DNA of 64,000 bases. It comes from Bog-756 sp963738545. GTDB taxonomy: Bacteria > Actinomycetota > Acidimicrobiia > Acidimicrobiales > RAAP-2. Every line of letters starts with the position of its first letter. The stretch's first letter is position 1. A model generated the notes under the pieces. The model saw only the letters and a list, made by a program, of their open reading frames with translations, was not told the origin of the DNA and made no database searches. The stretch spans positions 248,001-312,000 of the forward strand of contig CAVTXA010000002.1 of assembly GCA_963738545.1 (NCBI GenBank), written 5' to 3'. The position numbers were made by a program, and so were the translations under genes. Below, one piece after another: positions 52,333 to 61,644 of the stretch.

Positions 52333-53268
52333 ATGGGGAGTGAGTACGGGGTCCCGACCACCGGTGACCTCGATGCCATGTACGAGGAGCTGAAGAACTG
52401 GGGACGCTGGGGCGCCGAGGACCAGCGCGGCGCGCTCAACCACCTGACCGACGCCCGTCGGTTGGCGGCCATGGCCCTGGTGCGCAGCGGCGAGAGTGTC
52501 AGCCTCTCCCACGACCTGGCCACCGAGCCCCAGCCCGAGCATCCCCACCCGGTGCAGCACCACATGCTGGCGTCCGGGGACGCCCGGGACGCCAACGGGA
52601 TCCCCGGCTACGAGGCGGCCCGCGACCACCTGGCCCTCGACGTCCACGGCCTGTTGACCACCCATGTGGACGCCCTCTCCCACATGTTCGTACGAGGTGA
52701 GATGTACGGCGGCCGGCCGGCCAGTGAGGTCCGCAGCGACGGGGCCACGGCCAACACCGTGCTGTCCATGGCCGACGGGGTGATCGGCCGCGGCGTCCTC
52801 CTCGACGTGCCCCGGGCCCTCGGCTCCCCCTACCTCGGGGGCGGTGAGGTGGTCACCGTCGAGGACCTCGAGGTGGCCGAGTACGCCCAGGGTGTCACCG
52901 TCGGACCGGGCGACATCCTGCTGGTGGCCTGGGGCCGTGAGGCCCGGCGGGCCGCCACCCGCGGGTTCGACGGCTTCTCCGGGCTCCACGCCGAGTGCCT
53001 GCCCTGGTTGCAGGAGCGGGAGGTGGCGGTCCTCGGGAGCGACGGGATCAGCGACCCCATGCCGTTCGTGGGCACGCCGGAGTGGCCCTTCCCCGTCCAC
53101 CAGATCGGGATCACCGGCATGGGCCTCCACCTCATCGACAACGTGGCCCTGGCCTCCCTCGGCGAACGGTGTGCCGCCGCCGGCCGGTGGGAGTTCCTCT
53201 TCACCATGGGCCCGCTGCGCATCGCCAAGGGAACGGGTTGCCCGGTCAATCCCGTCGCCGTGCTGTGA
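52333..53268 (+). CDS. Cyclase-family metal hydrolase (kynurenine formamidase-like)
   Basis: A 311-aa Cyclase_2 protein, the family of kynurenine formamidase, isatin hydrolase and actinorhodin cyclases. DVHGLLTTHVDALSHMF contains the HxxxTHxDxxxH metal-binding pattern of this fold, and GRGVLLDVPRALG and VGPGDILLVAWGRE follow. It hydrolyses amide or lactone rings. It starts 12 bases after the TetR gene and overlaps the NTF2-like gene by four bases. The substrate is unknown; the surrounding amidohydrolases suggest one pathway. Confidence 0.85.
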   Translation: MGSEYGVPTTGDLDAMYEELKNWGRWGAEDQRGALNHLTDARRLAAMALVRSGESVSLSHDLATEPQPEHPHPVQHHMLASGDARDANGIPGYEAARDHLALDVHGLLTTHVDALSHMFVRGEMYGGRPASEVRSDGATANTVLSMADGVIGRGVLLDVPRALGSPYLGGGEVVTVEDLEVAEYAQGVTVGPGDILLVAWGREARRAATRGFDGFSGLHAECLPWLQEREVAVLGSDGISDPMPFVGTPEWPFPVHQIGITGMGLHLIDNVALASLGERCAAAGRWEFLFTMGPLRIAKGTGCPVNPVAVL

Positions 53269-53657
53269 GCGCCCACGAGGAGCTCCGGGCCCTGCTCCAG
53301 CGCTACGCCCGGGCCGTCGACCAGCGGGACCTGGCGGCCCTGGCCGACCTGTTCGCCTCCGACGCCGTCCTGGAGGGGGCCCGGGGCACCCAGACGATCG
53401 ACGAGTGGCTGGAGACCATGCGCGGGCCCCGGGCCTTCCCGACCAGCATGCACGTGCTCGGTGACCCGCTGATCACGGTGGAGGCGAGCGGGACGGCGGC
53501 CGTCCTCGACACCTATGCCGTCGTCTACCAACTGGGTGACCCGGCCTCGGGCCAGGGCGATCTGACCCTCGGGATCGACTACCTGGACGACGTGGTCCTC
53601 CACGCCGGCCGTTGGGTCATCGCCCGCCGTCGGTCGCACACGGTGTGGATGCGCTGA
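53265..53657 (+). CDS. NTF2/SnoaL-like domain protein
   Basis: A 130-aa protein of the SnoaL-like (nuclear transport factor 2) fold. LRALLQRYARAVDQRDLAAL then ADLFASDAVLEG and a second half ending RWVIARRRSHTVWMR are typical. The GTG start at 53265 overlaps the cyclase gene stop by four bases. Such proteins are isomerases, dehydratases or binding proteins. It is likely translationally coupled to the cyclase gene and acts in the same pathway. Confidence 0.82.
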   Translation: MSAHEELRALLQRYARAVDQRDLAALADLFASDAVLEGARGTQTIDEWLETMRGPRAFPTSMHVLGDPLITVEASGTAAVLDTYAVVYQLGDPASGQGDLTLGIDYLDDVVLHAGRWVIARRRSHTVWMR

Positions 53658-53666
53658 GCGGGCCGG

Positions 53667-55364
53667 TCAGCCCGGCCGGCCCCGGACCAACCGGCCCGGT
53701 CTGGCCCCGGTGGGCACGCCGTCTTGGATGGTCACCTCGCCGGACACCACCGTGGCGGCGAAGCCGGTCGAACGCTGCTCGAGGCGCAGGCCGCCGGCCG
53801 GGAGGTCGGCCACCAGCCGGGGCACCAGGGGTCCCACCGTGGCCGGGTCGAACACGTTGAGATCGGCGGCCATGCCCTCACGGAGCAGCCCGCGGTCGGT
53901 GAAGCCCCAGGCCAGGGCGGGGGCCAGGGTGAGCATCCGCACCGCCTCCTCCAGGGTGAACGCCTGGCGGTCGCGCACCCAGTGACCGAGCAGGTGGGTG
54001 TGGATGGAGGAGTCGGCGATCTGGCTGAGGTGGGCCCCCGAGTCCGAGAAGGTCATCACCGTGCGGGGATGGCGCATGGCCCGCAGGAGGACCTCCTCGT
54101 CCTGCTGGTAGAGGCTGGGCTGGATGAACAGCTGGTCGCCTCCGGTCTCCACGCAGAGGTCGATCATGGCCTCGGCCGGGTGCACCCCCCGCTCCCGGGC
54201 CACGTCGGCCACCGACGGGTTGGGCGGCAGGCCCTGGCGGTAGACGCGGATGCCCTCGAAGTCCGGTGGGCGGGCCTGTGCCCCCACCCCCTTCCAACCC
54301 GAGTAGTCGGCGTGGACGGCGGCGTCGACATAGGGGGTCCGGGCCTCGCGGTCGCCGAGCACGGTCAGCTGCTCGTCCACCGGCCGGGACCGCAGTCCCT
54401 CCCACGAGCCGATGAGGTCGAAAGGGAGCCGGGTCCTGAGGGAGAGCAGCACCGAGATGCCCCGGCAGTGGGTCTGGGCGATGCACCGGCCCCCCGAGGC
54501 GGCCGCGTCGTCGAGGAAGTCCAGCAGGTAGTCCGAGCCCCGGGTGGCCACCATGCCGAAGGTGATCGGCACCTGGGTGGCGGCGGCCAGGTGGCGCACC
54601 CGGTCGAGGCCCCGGGCCCGGGCCTCGGGGTCGGGGGCGGACATGCCCGAGTCGGCCGTCTCGAAGATGCCGGTACCTAGCTCGCCGAGGACGCCGACCA
54701 GGGACGCCACCTCGTCCCACGAAGCCAGTCGGGAGGCGACCGGCCGGTTGTCGGAGGTCTCGTGGTGCATGGTCCGTGAGGTGGAGAAGCCGATGGCCCC
54801 GGCCCGGAGCGAGTCGGCCAGCTGGCCCCGCATGGCGACCAGATCGTCCTCAGTGGCCTGCTCCTCGAAGGCCCGCTCGCCCATGGCCCAGGTGCGGAGG
54901 GCCGAGTGGCCGACCTGGGCGGCGAAGTTGATGCCCTTGGGCAGCCGGTCCACGGCGTCGAGGTACTCGGGGAAGGTCTCGAAGCTCCAGTCGATGCCGG
55001 CGGCCAAGGCGGCGGGGTCGATGTCCTCGGCCCGCTCGAGGTTGCGGACCACCAGGGCCCGTTGGTCGGCCCGGACCGGGGCCAGGGTGAAGCCGCAGTT
55101 GCCCATGACCGCCGTGGTCACGCCGTGCCAGCAGGAGCTGGACCCGGTGGCGTCCCAGAACACCTGGGCGTCGAGGTGGGTGTGGCCGTCGATGAAGCCC
55201 GGGGTGACCACCTGGCCCTCGGCGTCGATCTCCGTCCGTCCGCGGCCGCCGATGCGGCCCACCGCGGCGATGCGGTCACCGGCGATGCCCACGTCGGCCC
55301 GGTAGGAGCCCAGCCCCGACCCGTCCACCACCGTGCCGTTGCGGATCACCAAGTCGTAGGACAC
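53667..55364 (-). CDS. D-aminoacylase-type amidohydrolase (N-acyl-D-amino-acid deacylase family)
   Basis: A 565-aa amidohydrolase of the D-aminoacylase/DAA family. The N-terminal VIRNGTVVDGSGLGSYRADV is the small beta-sandwich, and FIDGHTHLDAQVFWD contains the metal ligands H61 and H63. VMGNCGFTLAPVR, MTFSDSGAHLSQ and the C-terminal GMAADLNVFDPATVGP are typical. It should remove an acyl group from an N-acyl-D-amino acid or cleave a related amide or cyclic substrate. It is divergent from a second amidohydrolase gene across 48 bases; a paralogue lies at 56845. Confidence 0.88.
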   Translation of the reverse strand: MSYDLVIRNGTVVDGSGLGSYRADVGIAGDRIAAVGRIGGRGRTEIDAEGQVVTPGFIDGHTHLDAQVFWDATGSSSCWHGVTTAVMGNCGFTLAPVRADQRALVVRNLERAEDIDPAALAAGIDWSFETFPEYLDAVDRLPKGINFAAQVGHSALRTWAMGERAFEEQATEDDLVAMRGQLADSLRAGAIGFSTSRTMHHETSDNRPVASRLASWDEVASLVGVLGELGTGIFETADSGMSAPDPEARARGLDRVRHLAAATQVPITFGMVATRGSDYLLDFLDDAAASGGRCIAQTHCRGISVLLSLRTRLPFDLIGSWEGLRSRPVDEQLTVLGDREARTPYVDAAVHADYSGWKGVGAQARPPDFEGIRVYRQGLPPNPSVADVARERGVHPAEAMIDLCVETGGDQLFIQPSLYQQDEEVLLRAMRHPRTVMTFSDSGAHLSQIADSSIHTHLLGHWVRDRQAFTLEEAVRMLTLAPALAWGFTDRGLLREGMAADLNVFDPATVGPLVPRLVADLPAGGLRLEQRSTGFAATVVSGEVTIQDGVPTGARPGRLVRGRPG

Positions 55365-55412
55365 GTCTGCCTCACTGCTCCCGGGGCGGGTAATGCGCGT
55401 ATATTAGACCCG

Positions 55413-56843
55413 ATGGGCTCATCCTCGGCGATCCACCGGCAGCTCGGCCACCCGGTCATCGACATCGACGGCCACATGGCCGAGCACCTGCCCACCCTGG
55501 CCCCCTACCTCGAACAGGAGGGCCTCTCGCTCGACCACCCCTCGTTCCGGCGGCTGGTGCCACCCTACGGGGGGACCGACCGGAGCTGGCACGAGCAGAC
55601 CCCGGCCGAGCGGGCCGCCACCCGGACGCCACGCGGACCGTGGTGGAGCGCCCCGGCCGCCCGGACCATCGACCTGGCCACCGCCCTGTTCCCCGAGCTC
55701 CTCTACCAGCGCCTCGACGAGATCGGCATCGACTTCGGCGTGGTCTACCCCAGCCTGGGCCTGGTCTTCCTGCACACCGACGACGAGCAGTACCGGGTGG
55801 GGGCCTGCCGGGCCCTCAACCGGGCCAACGCCGAGACGTTCGCACCGCTGGCCGACCGGCTGACCCCGGTGGCCGCCATCCCCATGCACACCCCCGAGGA
55901 GGCCATCGCCGAGCTGGAGTACGCCGTCTCCGGGCTGGGCTACAAGGCCGTGCTCTGCGCCGGCTACGTGCAGCGCCCCTTCGACGCCCTGGCCGGCCAG
56001 GACCCCGAGCTCTCCCGCTACGCCTTCTGGCTGGACCAGTTCGGGATGGACTCGGCCTACGACTACGACCCGGTGTGGGCGCGGGCCCAAGAGCTCGGGG
56101 TCTCTATCGCCTTCCACTCCGGCTTCATCGGCATGACCCCCTACCGCTCACCCACCAGCTACGTGTTCAACCACCTGTCCATGCTGGCCGAGGGCCAGCA
56201 GTCCCTGGCCAAGTCGCTCTTCCTCGGCGGCGTGACCCGCCGCTTCCCGGCCATGAACTTCGTCTTCCTCGAGGGGGGCGTGTCCTGGGCCGCCGCCCTC
56301 TACTCCGACATCGTCGGCCACTGGGAGAAGCGCAACCTCGCCGCCCTCCGGGCCAACCTCGATCCCGCCCTGATCGACCGCGAGGTGATGGTGGAGATGA
56401 TGGGCCGCTACGGGTCGGGCGCCCCCCGTCCGCGCCACGACCCGACCCGGCGTCCTGTCGAGGAGGAGGCCACGCTCGACGAGTGGGCGGCGTGCGGGAT
56501 CACCGAGGCGGCCGACATCAAGTCGCTGTTCTGTGACCGCTTCTACTTCGGGTGCGAGGCCGACGATCCCCTCACGTCCATGGCCTTCAACACCGCCGTC
56601 AATCCCTTCGGGGCCGAGCTGAAGGCCATGATGGGATCGGACATCGCCCACTGGGACGTGCCCGACGTGACCGAGGTGCTGGAGGAGGCCTGGGAGATGG
56701 TGGAGCACCGGTGGATCGACGAGTCGGCCTTCGAGAAGTTCGTCTTCACCAATCCGGCCCGGTTCTACACCGGCACCAACCCGACCTTCTTCAAGGGGAC
56801 CGTGGTGGAGTCGGCGGTCGACCAACTGCTGGCCGGGGACTGA
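55413..56843 (+). CDS. ACMSD-type amidohydrolase (amidohydrolase_2 family)
   Basis: A 476-aa TIM-barrel amidohydrolase of the family of 2-amino-3-carboxymuconate 6-semialdehyde decarboxylase. The N-terminal metal region is VIDIDGHMAEH (D17, D19, H21), the DxDxH variant used by many actinobacterial members, with VSIAFHSGFIG supplying a later histidine and MMGSDIAHWDVPD the final aspartate. It catalyses decarboxylation or hydrolysis of ring-cleaved compounds. The ATG at 55413 lies 7 bases after a TATATT box, so the message may be leaderless. The frame extends far upstream without support. Confidence 0.85.
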   Translation: MGSSSAIHRQLGHPVIDIDGHMAEHLPTLAPYLEQEGLSLDHPSFRRLVPPYGGTDRSWHEQTPAERAATRTPRGPWWSAPAARTIDLATALFPELLYQRLDEIGIDFGVVYPSLGLVFLHTDDEQYRVGACRALNRANAETFAPLADRLTPVAAIPMHTPEEAIAELEYAVSGLGYKAVLCAGYVQRPFDALAGQDPELSRYAFWLDQFGMDSAYDYDPVWARAQELGVSIAFHSGFIGMTPYRSPTSYVFNHLSMLAEGQQSLAKSLFLGGVTRRFPAMNFVFLEGGVSWAAALYSDIVGHWEKRNLAALRANLDPALIDREVMVEMMGRYGSGAPRPRHDPTRRPVEEEATLDEWAACGITEAADIKSLFCDRFYFGCEADDPLTSMAFNTAVNPFGAELKAMMGSDIAHWDVPDVTEVLEEAWEMVEHRWIDESAFEKFVFTNPARFYTGTNPTFFKGTVVESAVDQLLAGD

Positions 56844-56844
56844 C

Positions 56845-58557
56845 GTGCTCGACCTGCTGCTCTCGGGGGGGACCGTCGTCGACGGCACCGGGGCCCCGGG
56901 CACCGTGGCCGACGTGGGCATCCGCGACGGCCGCATCGTGGTGGTGGGGCAGACCGCCGAGCCGGCCCACCGGGTGGTCGACGTGGCCGGCCTGGTGGTG
57001 TGCCCGGGCTTCGTCGACCTGCACACCCACTACGACGCCCAGCTGTTGTGGGACCCCACGGCCAGTCCCTCGGTGCTCCACGGTGTCACCACGGTGCTCG
57101 GCGGGAACTGTGGGTTCTCGGTGGCGCCCCTCGGGCCCGATGACGCCGCCTACATCCAGAAGATGATGGCGGTGGTGGAGGGCATCCCCTTGGAGGCCCT
57201 GGTCAGCACCGGCCCCTGGGACTGGCACACCTTCGCCGAGTACCTGGACCGGGTCGACCACGGGCTGGCCGTCAACGCCGGGTTCCTGGTGGGCCACTCC
57301 ACGGTGCGCCGCGTGGTGATGGGGGAGGACGCCACCCGCGTCAAGGCCTCGCCGGAGCAGGTGCGCGCCATGGTCGACCTGGTGGCGGACTCGGTGGCCG
57401 GCGGGGCGCTCGGATTCTCCTCTTCATTGGGCGAGGGCCACCTGGACGGTGACGGACGACCGGTGCCGTCGAGCTCGGCGGGCCTGGACGAGTTCGTGGC
57501 CCTGGCCGGCGCCCTGCGCCATTACCCGGGGACGACGCTCGAGTTCATCCCGTCGGTCGGACCCATCCCCGACGAACGGATGCAGCTGATGGTCGACATG
57601 TCCCTGGCCGCCGACCGTCCGCTCAACTGGAACCTGCTCGGGAGCCTGGCCTCCGAGGAGATCTACGAGCAGCAGCTCGAGGCCTCCGACCGGGCCGAGG
57701 CCATGGGGGCCCACGTGGTGGCGCTCACCCTCCCCGACATGATGCGGATGCGGGCCTCCACCCTCCTGCCCGGCCTGCCGGGCTGGCGTGACGTCACCGA
57801 GCTCGACCTGGACGGCCGCCGGGCGGCGATCGAGGACCCGGCGGTGCGGGAGCGCCTGCGGGCCGGTGCCGAGAAGGCGGCCCGTCGGTCCATGGGGGTC
57901 CTGTCCGACTTCGCCCTCATGGAGGTGTCCGACCCCGGCTCGGTCTGGGTGGGACGGTCGGTGGGGGAGATCGCCGAGGCCCGGGGCACCGACGTCGTCG
58001 ACGTGCTCATCGACGTGGTCCTGGCCGACGGCCTCACCCTCTTCGCCGTGCTCCCCTCCCTCACCCCGTCGCTGGGCCGGACCGACGAGGGGTGGGTGGC
58101 CCGCACGGCGGTCTGGAAGGACCCACGGGTCATGCTCGGGGGATCGGATGCCGGGGCCCACCTCGACCTCATGTGCCACGCCAACTACCCGACGGTCGTG
58201 CTGGGCGAGGTGGTCCGGGAGCGCGGCCTGCTCACCGTGGAGGAGGCGGTCGAGATGATGACCGACCGACCGGCCCGGTTCTACGGACTGCGCGGGCGCG
58301 GGCGGGTCGTCGAGGGCTGGCACGCCGACCTCGTGGTGTTCGATCCCGAGCGGGTGGCCAGCGGGCCGGTGACCCTCGTCGACGATCTGCCCGGCGGGGG
58401 CGAGCGGCTCGATGCGGGGTCGGTGGGCATCGAACTCGTGGTGGTGGCCGGCCACGAGGTGGTCCGGGACGGTCGGGTCACCGAGGCACGCCCCGGCCGG
58501 GTGCTGCGGTCGGGGCGGGACACCGAGACGGTGACCCTGGCCGACGCCCGCCGCTAG
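56845..58557 (+). CDS. D-aminoacylase-type amidohydrolase, second copy
   Basis: A 570-aa paralogue of the 53667 gene. LLLSGGTVVDGTGAPGTVAD and FVDLHTHYDAQLLWD (H60, H62) are the metal-site start, and VLGGNCGFSVAPLGPDDA and MLGGSDAGAHLDLMCH follow. It shares domain order with the first copy but differs in the middle (ALTLPDMMRMRASTLLPGL), so the two probably have different substrates. The GTG at 56845 is one base after the stop of the ACMSD-type gene, so the two are co-transcribed. Confidence 0.87.
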   Translation: MLDLLLSGGTVVDGTGAPGTVADVGIRDGRIVVVGQTAEPAHRVVDVAGLVVCPGFVDLHTHYDAQLLWDPTASPSVLHGVTTVLGGNCGFSVAPLGPDDAAYIQKMMAVVEGIPLEALVSTGPWDWHTFAEYLDRVDHGLAVNAGFLVGHSTVRRVVMGEDATRVKASPEQVRAMVDLVADSVAGGALGFSSSLGEGHLDGDGRPVPSSSAGLDEFVALAGALRHYPGTTLEFIPSVGPIPDERMQLMVDMSLAADRPLNWNLLGSLASEEIYEQQLEASDRAEAMGAHVVALTLPDMMRMRASTLLPGLPGWRDVTELDLDGRRAAIEDPAVRERLRAGAEKAARRSMGVLSDFALMEVSDPGSVWVGRSVGEIAEARGTDVVDVLIDVVLADGLTLFAVLPSLTPSLGRTDEGWVARTAVWKDPRVMLGGSDAGAHLDLMCHANYPTVVLGEVVRERGLLTVEEAVEMMTDRPARFYGLRGRGRVVEGWHADLVVFDPERVASGPVTLVDDLPGGGERLDAGSVGIELVVVAGHEVVRDGRVTEARPGRVLRSGRDTETVTLADARR

Positions 58558-58588
58558 GCGCCGATCGCCCGGCGTCGCTGCCCCCCGC

Positions 58589-59296
58589 TCAGGCGGTGGC
58601 GGCGCCGTCGATGACCAGGGTGGTGCCGCTGATGGTGGCGGCGTCGGGGGAGGCCAGGTAGGCCACCGCGCCGGCCACCTCGTCGGGGTCGATCAGGCGA
58701 CCCATGGGGGAGGCCGCCCGGGTGAGCAGCGCCATGTCGGCACCGTCGGGGAGCTCGAAGTTCCGCAGGAACGGGGTGTCCACGGAGGCGGGACAGACGG
58801 CGTTGACCCGCACGCCGGCCTTGGCCAGTTCCAGGGCCATCGACTTGGTCAGCATGATCACCCCGCCTTTGGAGGCGCAGTAGGCGGCGTTGTACGGCGT
58901 GGCCCGCAGGCCGGCCACCGACCCCATGTTGACGATCGAGCCCTTGGACTCGAGCAGTGCGGGCAGGGCGGCCTGGGACAGGAGGAACGTGCCGGTGAGG
59001 TTGACGTCGATGACCCGGCGCCACTCGTCGGGGGCGAGGTCGCCGATGAGCCGGGAGATGCCGATGCCGGCCACGTTGGCCAGGATGTCGAGCCGGCCGT
59101 GACGGGCCAGGACGGTGGACACGGCGGCCGCACAGGCCTCGGCGTCCCGGACGTCGCAGACGATGCCGTCGGATGTCCCGACCACGTCGCACCCGACCAC
59201 GGTCGCCCCCTCGGCGGCCAACCGCACGGCCACCGCCCGCCCGATGCCGCTGGCCGCCCCCGAGACCAGAGCCACGCTGCCGTCGAGTCGTCCCAT
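58589..59296 (-). CDS. Short-chain dehydrogenase/reductase
   Basis: A 235-aa classical SDR. LVSGAASGIGRAVAVRLAAE is the cofactor loop, LANVAGIGISRL the NNAG-like motif, MGSVAGLRATPYNAAYCASK holds the Ser-Tyr-Lys triad and ISGTTLVIDGA the end. The ATG at 59296 starts the family sequence. It is divergent from the next SDR gene across 57 bases. Together with the neighbouring SDR and aldehyde dehydrogenase it probably oxidises an alcohol in the pathway. Confidence 0.9.
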   Translation of the reverse strand: MGRLDGSVALVSGAASGIGRAVAVRLAAEGATVVGCDVVGTSDGIVCDVRDAEACAAAVSTVLARHGRLDILANVAGIGISRLIGDLAPDEWRRVIDVNLTGTFLLSQAALPALLESKGSIVNMGSVAGLRATPYNAAYCASKGGVIMLTKSMALELAKAGVRVNAVCPASVDTPFLRNFELPDGADMALLTRAASPMGRLIDPDEVAGAVAYLASPDAATISGTTLVIDGAATA

Positions 59297-59353
59297 GTCC
59301 AGACGGTAGTGGGTGGCCGGGCCGACCGACCGGACGAACGGTACTGTGCACCC

Positions 59354-60112
59354 ATGGGAGCCCTCGAGGGGAAGGTGGCCGTCGTCACCGGGGCGGCCAT
59401 GGGCATCGGTCGGGCATCGGCCCTGGTCTTCGCCCGCGAGGGGGCGAGCGTCGTGGTGGCCGACATCGACGACGACGGTGGCCACGAGACCGTGGCCCAG
59501 GTGGAGGCGGCCGGCGGCCGGGCCAGCTTCGTCCACACCGACGTCTCGGCCAAGGCCGACGTCGACGCCATGGTCGCCCACGCGCTGGCCACGTACGGCG
59601 GCCTCGACTGCGCCCACAACAACGCCGGGATCGCCGCGCCGCTGGCCCCCCTGGCCGACTACCCCGACGAGGGTTGGGACCGGACCATCGCCGTCATGCT
59701 CACCGGCGTCTACCGCTGCATGAAGGCGGAGATCCCGGCCATGCTGGCCCGGGGTGGCGGGGCCATCGTCAACACGTCCTCGGGGACCGGTCTGGTGGCC
59801 TACCCCGAGCAGGCCGCCTACACCGCCTCCAAGCACGGGGTCATCGGCCTGACCAAGGTCGCCGCCCTCGACTACGGGGCCAAGGGCGTTCGGGTCAACG
59901 CCGTCTGCCCGGGCACGGCCCGCACCCCCATGGTGGATCGGGCTCTGTCCGACTTCCCGTCGCTCGATGCCCATCTGCGTGCGCTGCATCCCATCGGCCG
60001 CATCGGCGAGGCATCCGAGGTGGCGGAGGCCGCGGTGTGGCTGTGCACCCCGGCGGCCTCGTTCATCCTCGGCGTGGCCCTGCCCGTCGACGGCGGGTAC
60101 GTGGTGCCGTGA
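59354..60112 (+). CDS. Short-chain dehydrogenase/reductase
   Basis: A 252-aa classical SDR. AVVTGAAMGIGRASALVFAR is the cofactor loop, DIDDDGGHETV gives NAD preference (aspartate after strand 2), HNNAGIAAPLAPL the NNAG and YTASKHGVIGLTKVAALDYG the YxxxK pair. Its stop overlaps the aldehyde dehydrogenase start by four bases (GTGA), so the two enzymes are made together and likely convert an alcohol to an acid in two steps. Confidence 0.9.
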   Translation: MGALEGKVAVVTGAAMGIGRASALVFAREGASVVVADIDDDGGHETVAQVEAAGGRASFVHTDVSAKADVDAMVAHALATYGGLDCAHNNAGIAAPLAPLADYPDEGWDRTIAVMLTGVYRCMKAEIPAMLARGGGAIVNTSSGTGLVAYPEQAAYTASKHGVIGLTKVAALDYGAKGVRVNAVCPGTARTPMVDRALSDFPSLDAHLRALHPIGRIGEASEVAEAAVWLCTPAASFILGVALPVDGGYVVP

Positions 60113-61568
60113 GAACGACGGTGACGTCGGCCACCGTCACCCGGCTGGCGGCCCAGGGCCATCGGATCGGCGACGGTTGGACGAGGAGTGACGCGGCCGG
60201 CATCCATCCCCACCGCTACGCTGCCACCGGCCGGGTCCAGGCCGAGCTGGGACTGGCCGGGGCCGCGGACGTCGACGACGCTGTGGCCGCGGCCCGGGAG
60301 GCGCAGCCCGGGTGGGCGGCGCTGTCGCCGACCCGGCGGGCCACCGTCTTGTACCGGCTGGCCACGCTGTTGGAGGACCACGCCGAGGAGGCGGCCGAGC
60401 TGGCCGCTCTGGACAACGGGACGCCGGTCAGCGTGATGCAGCCCGGTCGCTACACGGCGGCCTGGGTCCGCTACTACGCCGGCTGGTGCGACAAGCTCGA
60501 CGGGGAGACCCTGAGCGGCGGTCGCTCCTCGGCCTCGGTGCGGCTGCACCCCTACGGCGTGGTGGCCGTCATCCCTCCGTGGAACGGGTCGATGATGGGG
60601 ATGGGCCAGAAGGCGGCCCCGGCCCTGGCCGCCGGCAACGCCGTGGTGGCCAAGCCCCCCGAACTGGCCCCCTTCGGTGTCCTGCGCTTCGCCGAACTGG
60701 CCTCCGAGGCCGGCCTGCCCGCCGGTGTGCTCAATGTGTTGGTCGGCGGGGCCACCGCCGGAGCGGCCCTGGCCGGTCACGCCGGCGTGGACAAGATCAG
60801 CTTCACCGGCGGGTCGGCCACCGCCCGCGGCCTGATGGCCGCGGCGGCCGCCCACCTCACCCCCCTGACCCTCGAGCTCGGGGGCAAGTCCCCGCTCATC
60901 GTCTTCCCCGACGCCGACCTGGACCTGGCCGCCCTGGTGGCGGCCCGGGTGGGCACGGCCCTCCTCTCCGGACAGGGCTGCGCCCTGCCCACCCGCGTCT
61001 ACGTCCACGAGGACGTCTACGGCGCGATGGCCGACAGGGTGGCGGCCATGGTGGCGTCCCTGTCCGTGGGCGACCCGCTCGACCCGGACACCGCGATGGG
61101 CCCGGTGGTCAGCGAGCCGGCCATGGAGCGGATCCTCGGGGTCATCGAACGGGCGCGGACCGATGGGGCCACCCTCCTCGCCGGAGGGGGGCGGCTGGGC
61201 GGCGACCTGGCCGCCGGGTGGTTCGTGGCCCCCACGCTGTTCGGCGACGTCGACCACGGCAGCGACCTGGCCCGCACCGAGGTGTTCGGGCCGGTCCAGT
61301 CCCTCCTCCGGTTCTCCACCGAGGACGAGGCGCTGAGCCTGGCCAACGACAGCCCGTTCGGCCTGGCCGCCTACCTGCACACGGGGGACAGCCGTCGGAT
61401 CGAGCGTTTCGTGAGGGAGCTGGACACCGGCACGGTGGCGGTCAACGGGCCGGGGCGCATCTCCCCGGCCACCCCGTTCGGCGGCACCAAGCAGAGTGGC
61501 TTCGGCCGCGAGGGGGACGCGCCGGCATCGAGGAGATGGTCCAGACCAAGACCGTCTTCCTGGGCTGA
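60109..61568 (+). CDS. NAD-dependent aldehyde dehydrogenase, frameshifted at the C-terminus
   Basis: An ALDH-superfamily enzyme. From GTG 60109: PPWNGSMMGMGQKAAPALAA is the cofactor region, TLELGGKSPLIVF holds the general base Glu256, and GQGCALPTRVYV the nucleophile Cys291. EVFGPVQSLLRF and PFGGTKQSGFGRE follow. Straight after FGREG, a run of five G (61512-61516) breaks the frame; with one more G the sequence would end GRAGIEEMVQTKTVFLG at 61568, as in the family. The last 16 residues matter for dimerisation, so it is a real lesion or a homopolymer error. Confidence 0.88.
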
Positions 61569-61598
61569 TCAGGCTTCCTGGGCTGATCAGGCTTCCTG
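61557..61598. repeat. 18-bp tandem repeat, 2.4 copies, at the ALDH stop
   Basis: TTCCTGGGCTGATCAGGC occurs at 61557-61574 and 61575-61592, followed by TTCCTGA. The first copy contains the family-frame stop of the aldehyde dehydrogenase gene (61566-61568). Confidence 0.85.
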
Positions 61599-61644
61599 AG
61601 CCGAACGGGATTCTCGGTCGGCGGGGTCGGCGGGGACCGGGTCC

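Noticed and set aside
54906..55412. Upstream extension of the ACMSD-type amidohydrolase
   Set aside because: It runs antisense through the D-aminoacylase gene and has no family similarity. The ATG at 55413 starts the family sequence.
59173..60108. N-terminal extension joining an SDR-region frame to the aldehyde dehydrogenase
   Set aside because: The extension is an out-of-frame reading of the SDR gene. The GTG at 60109 overlaps the SDR stop and begins the ALDH family sequence.
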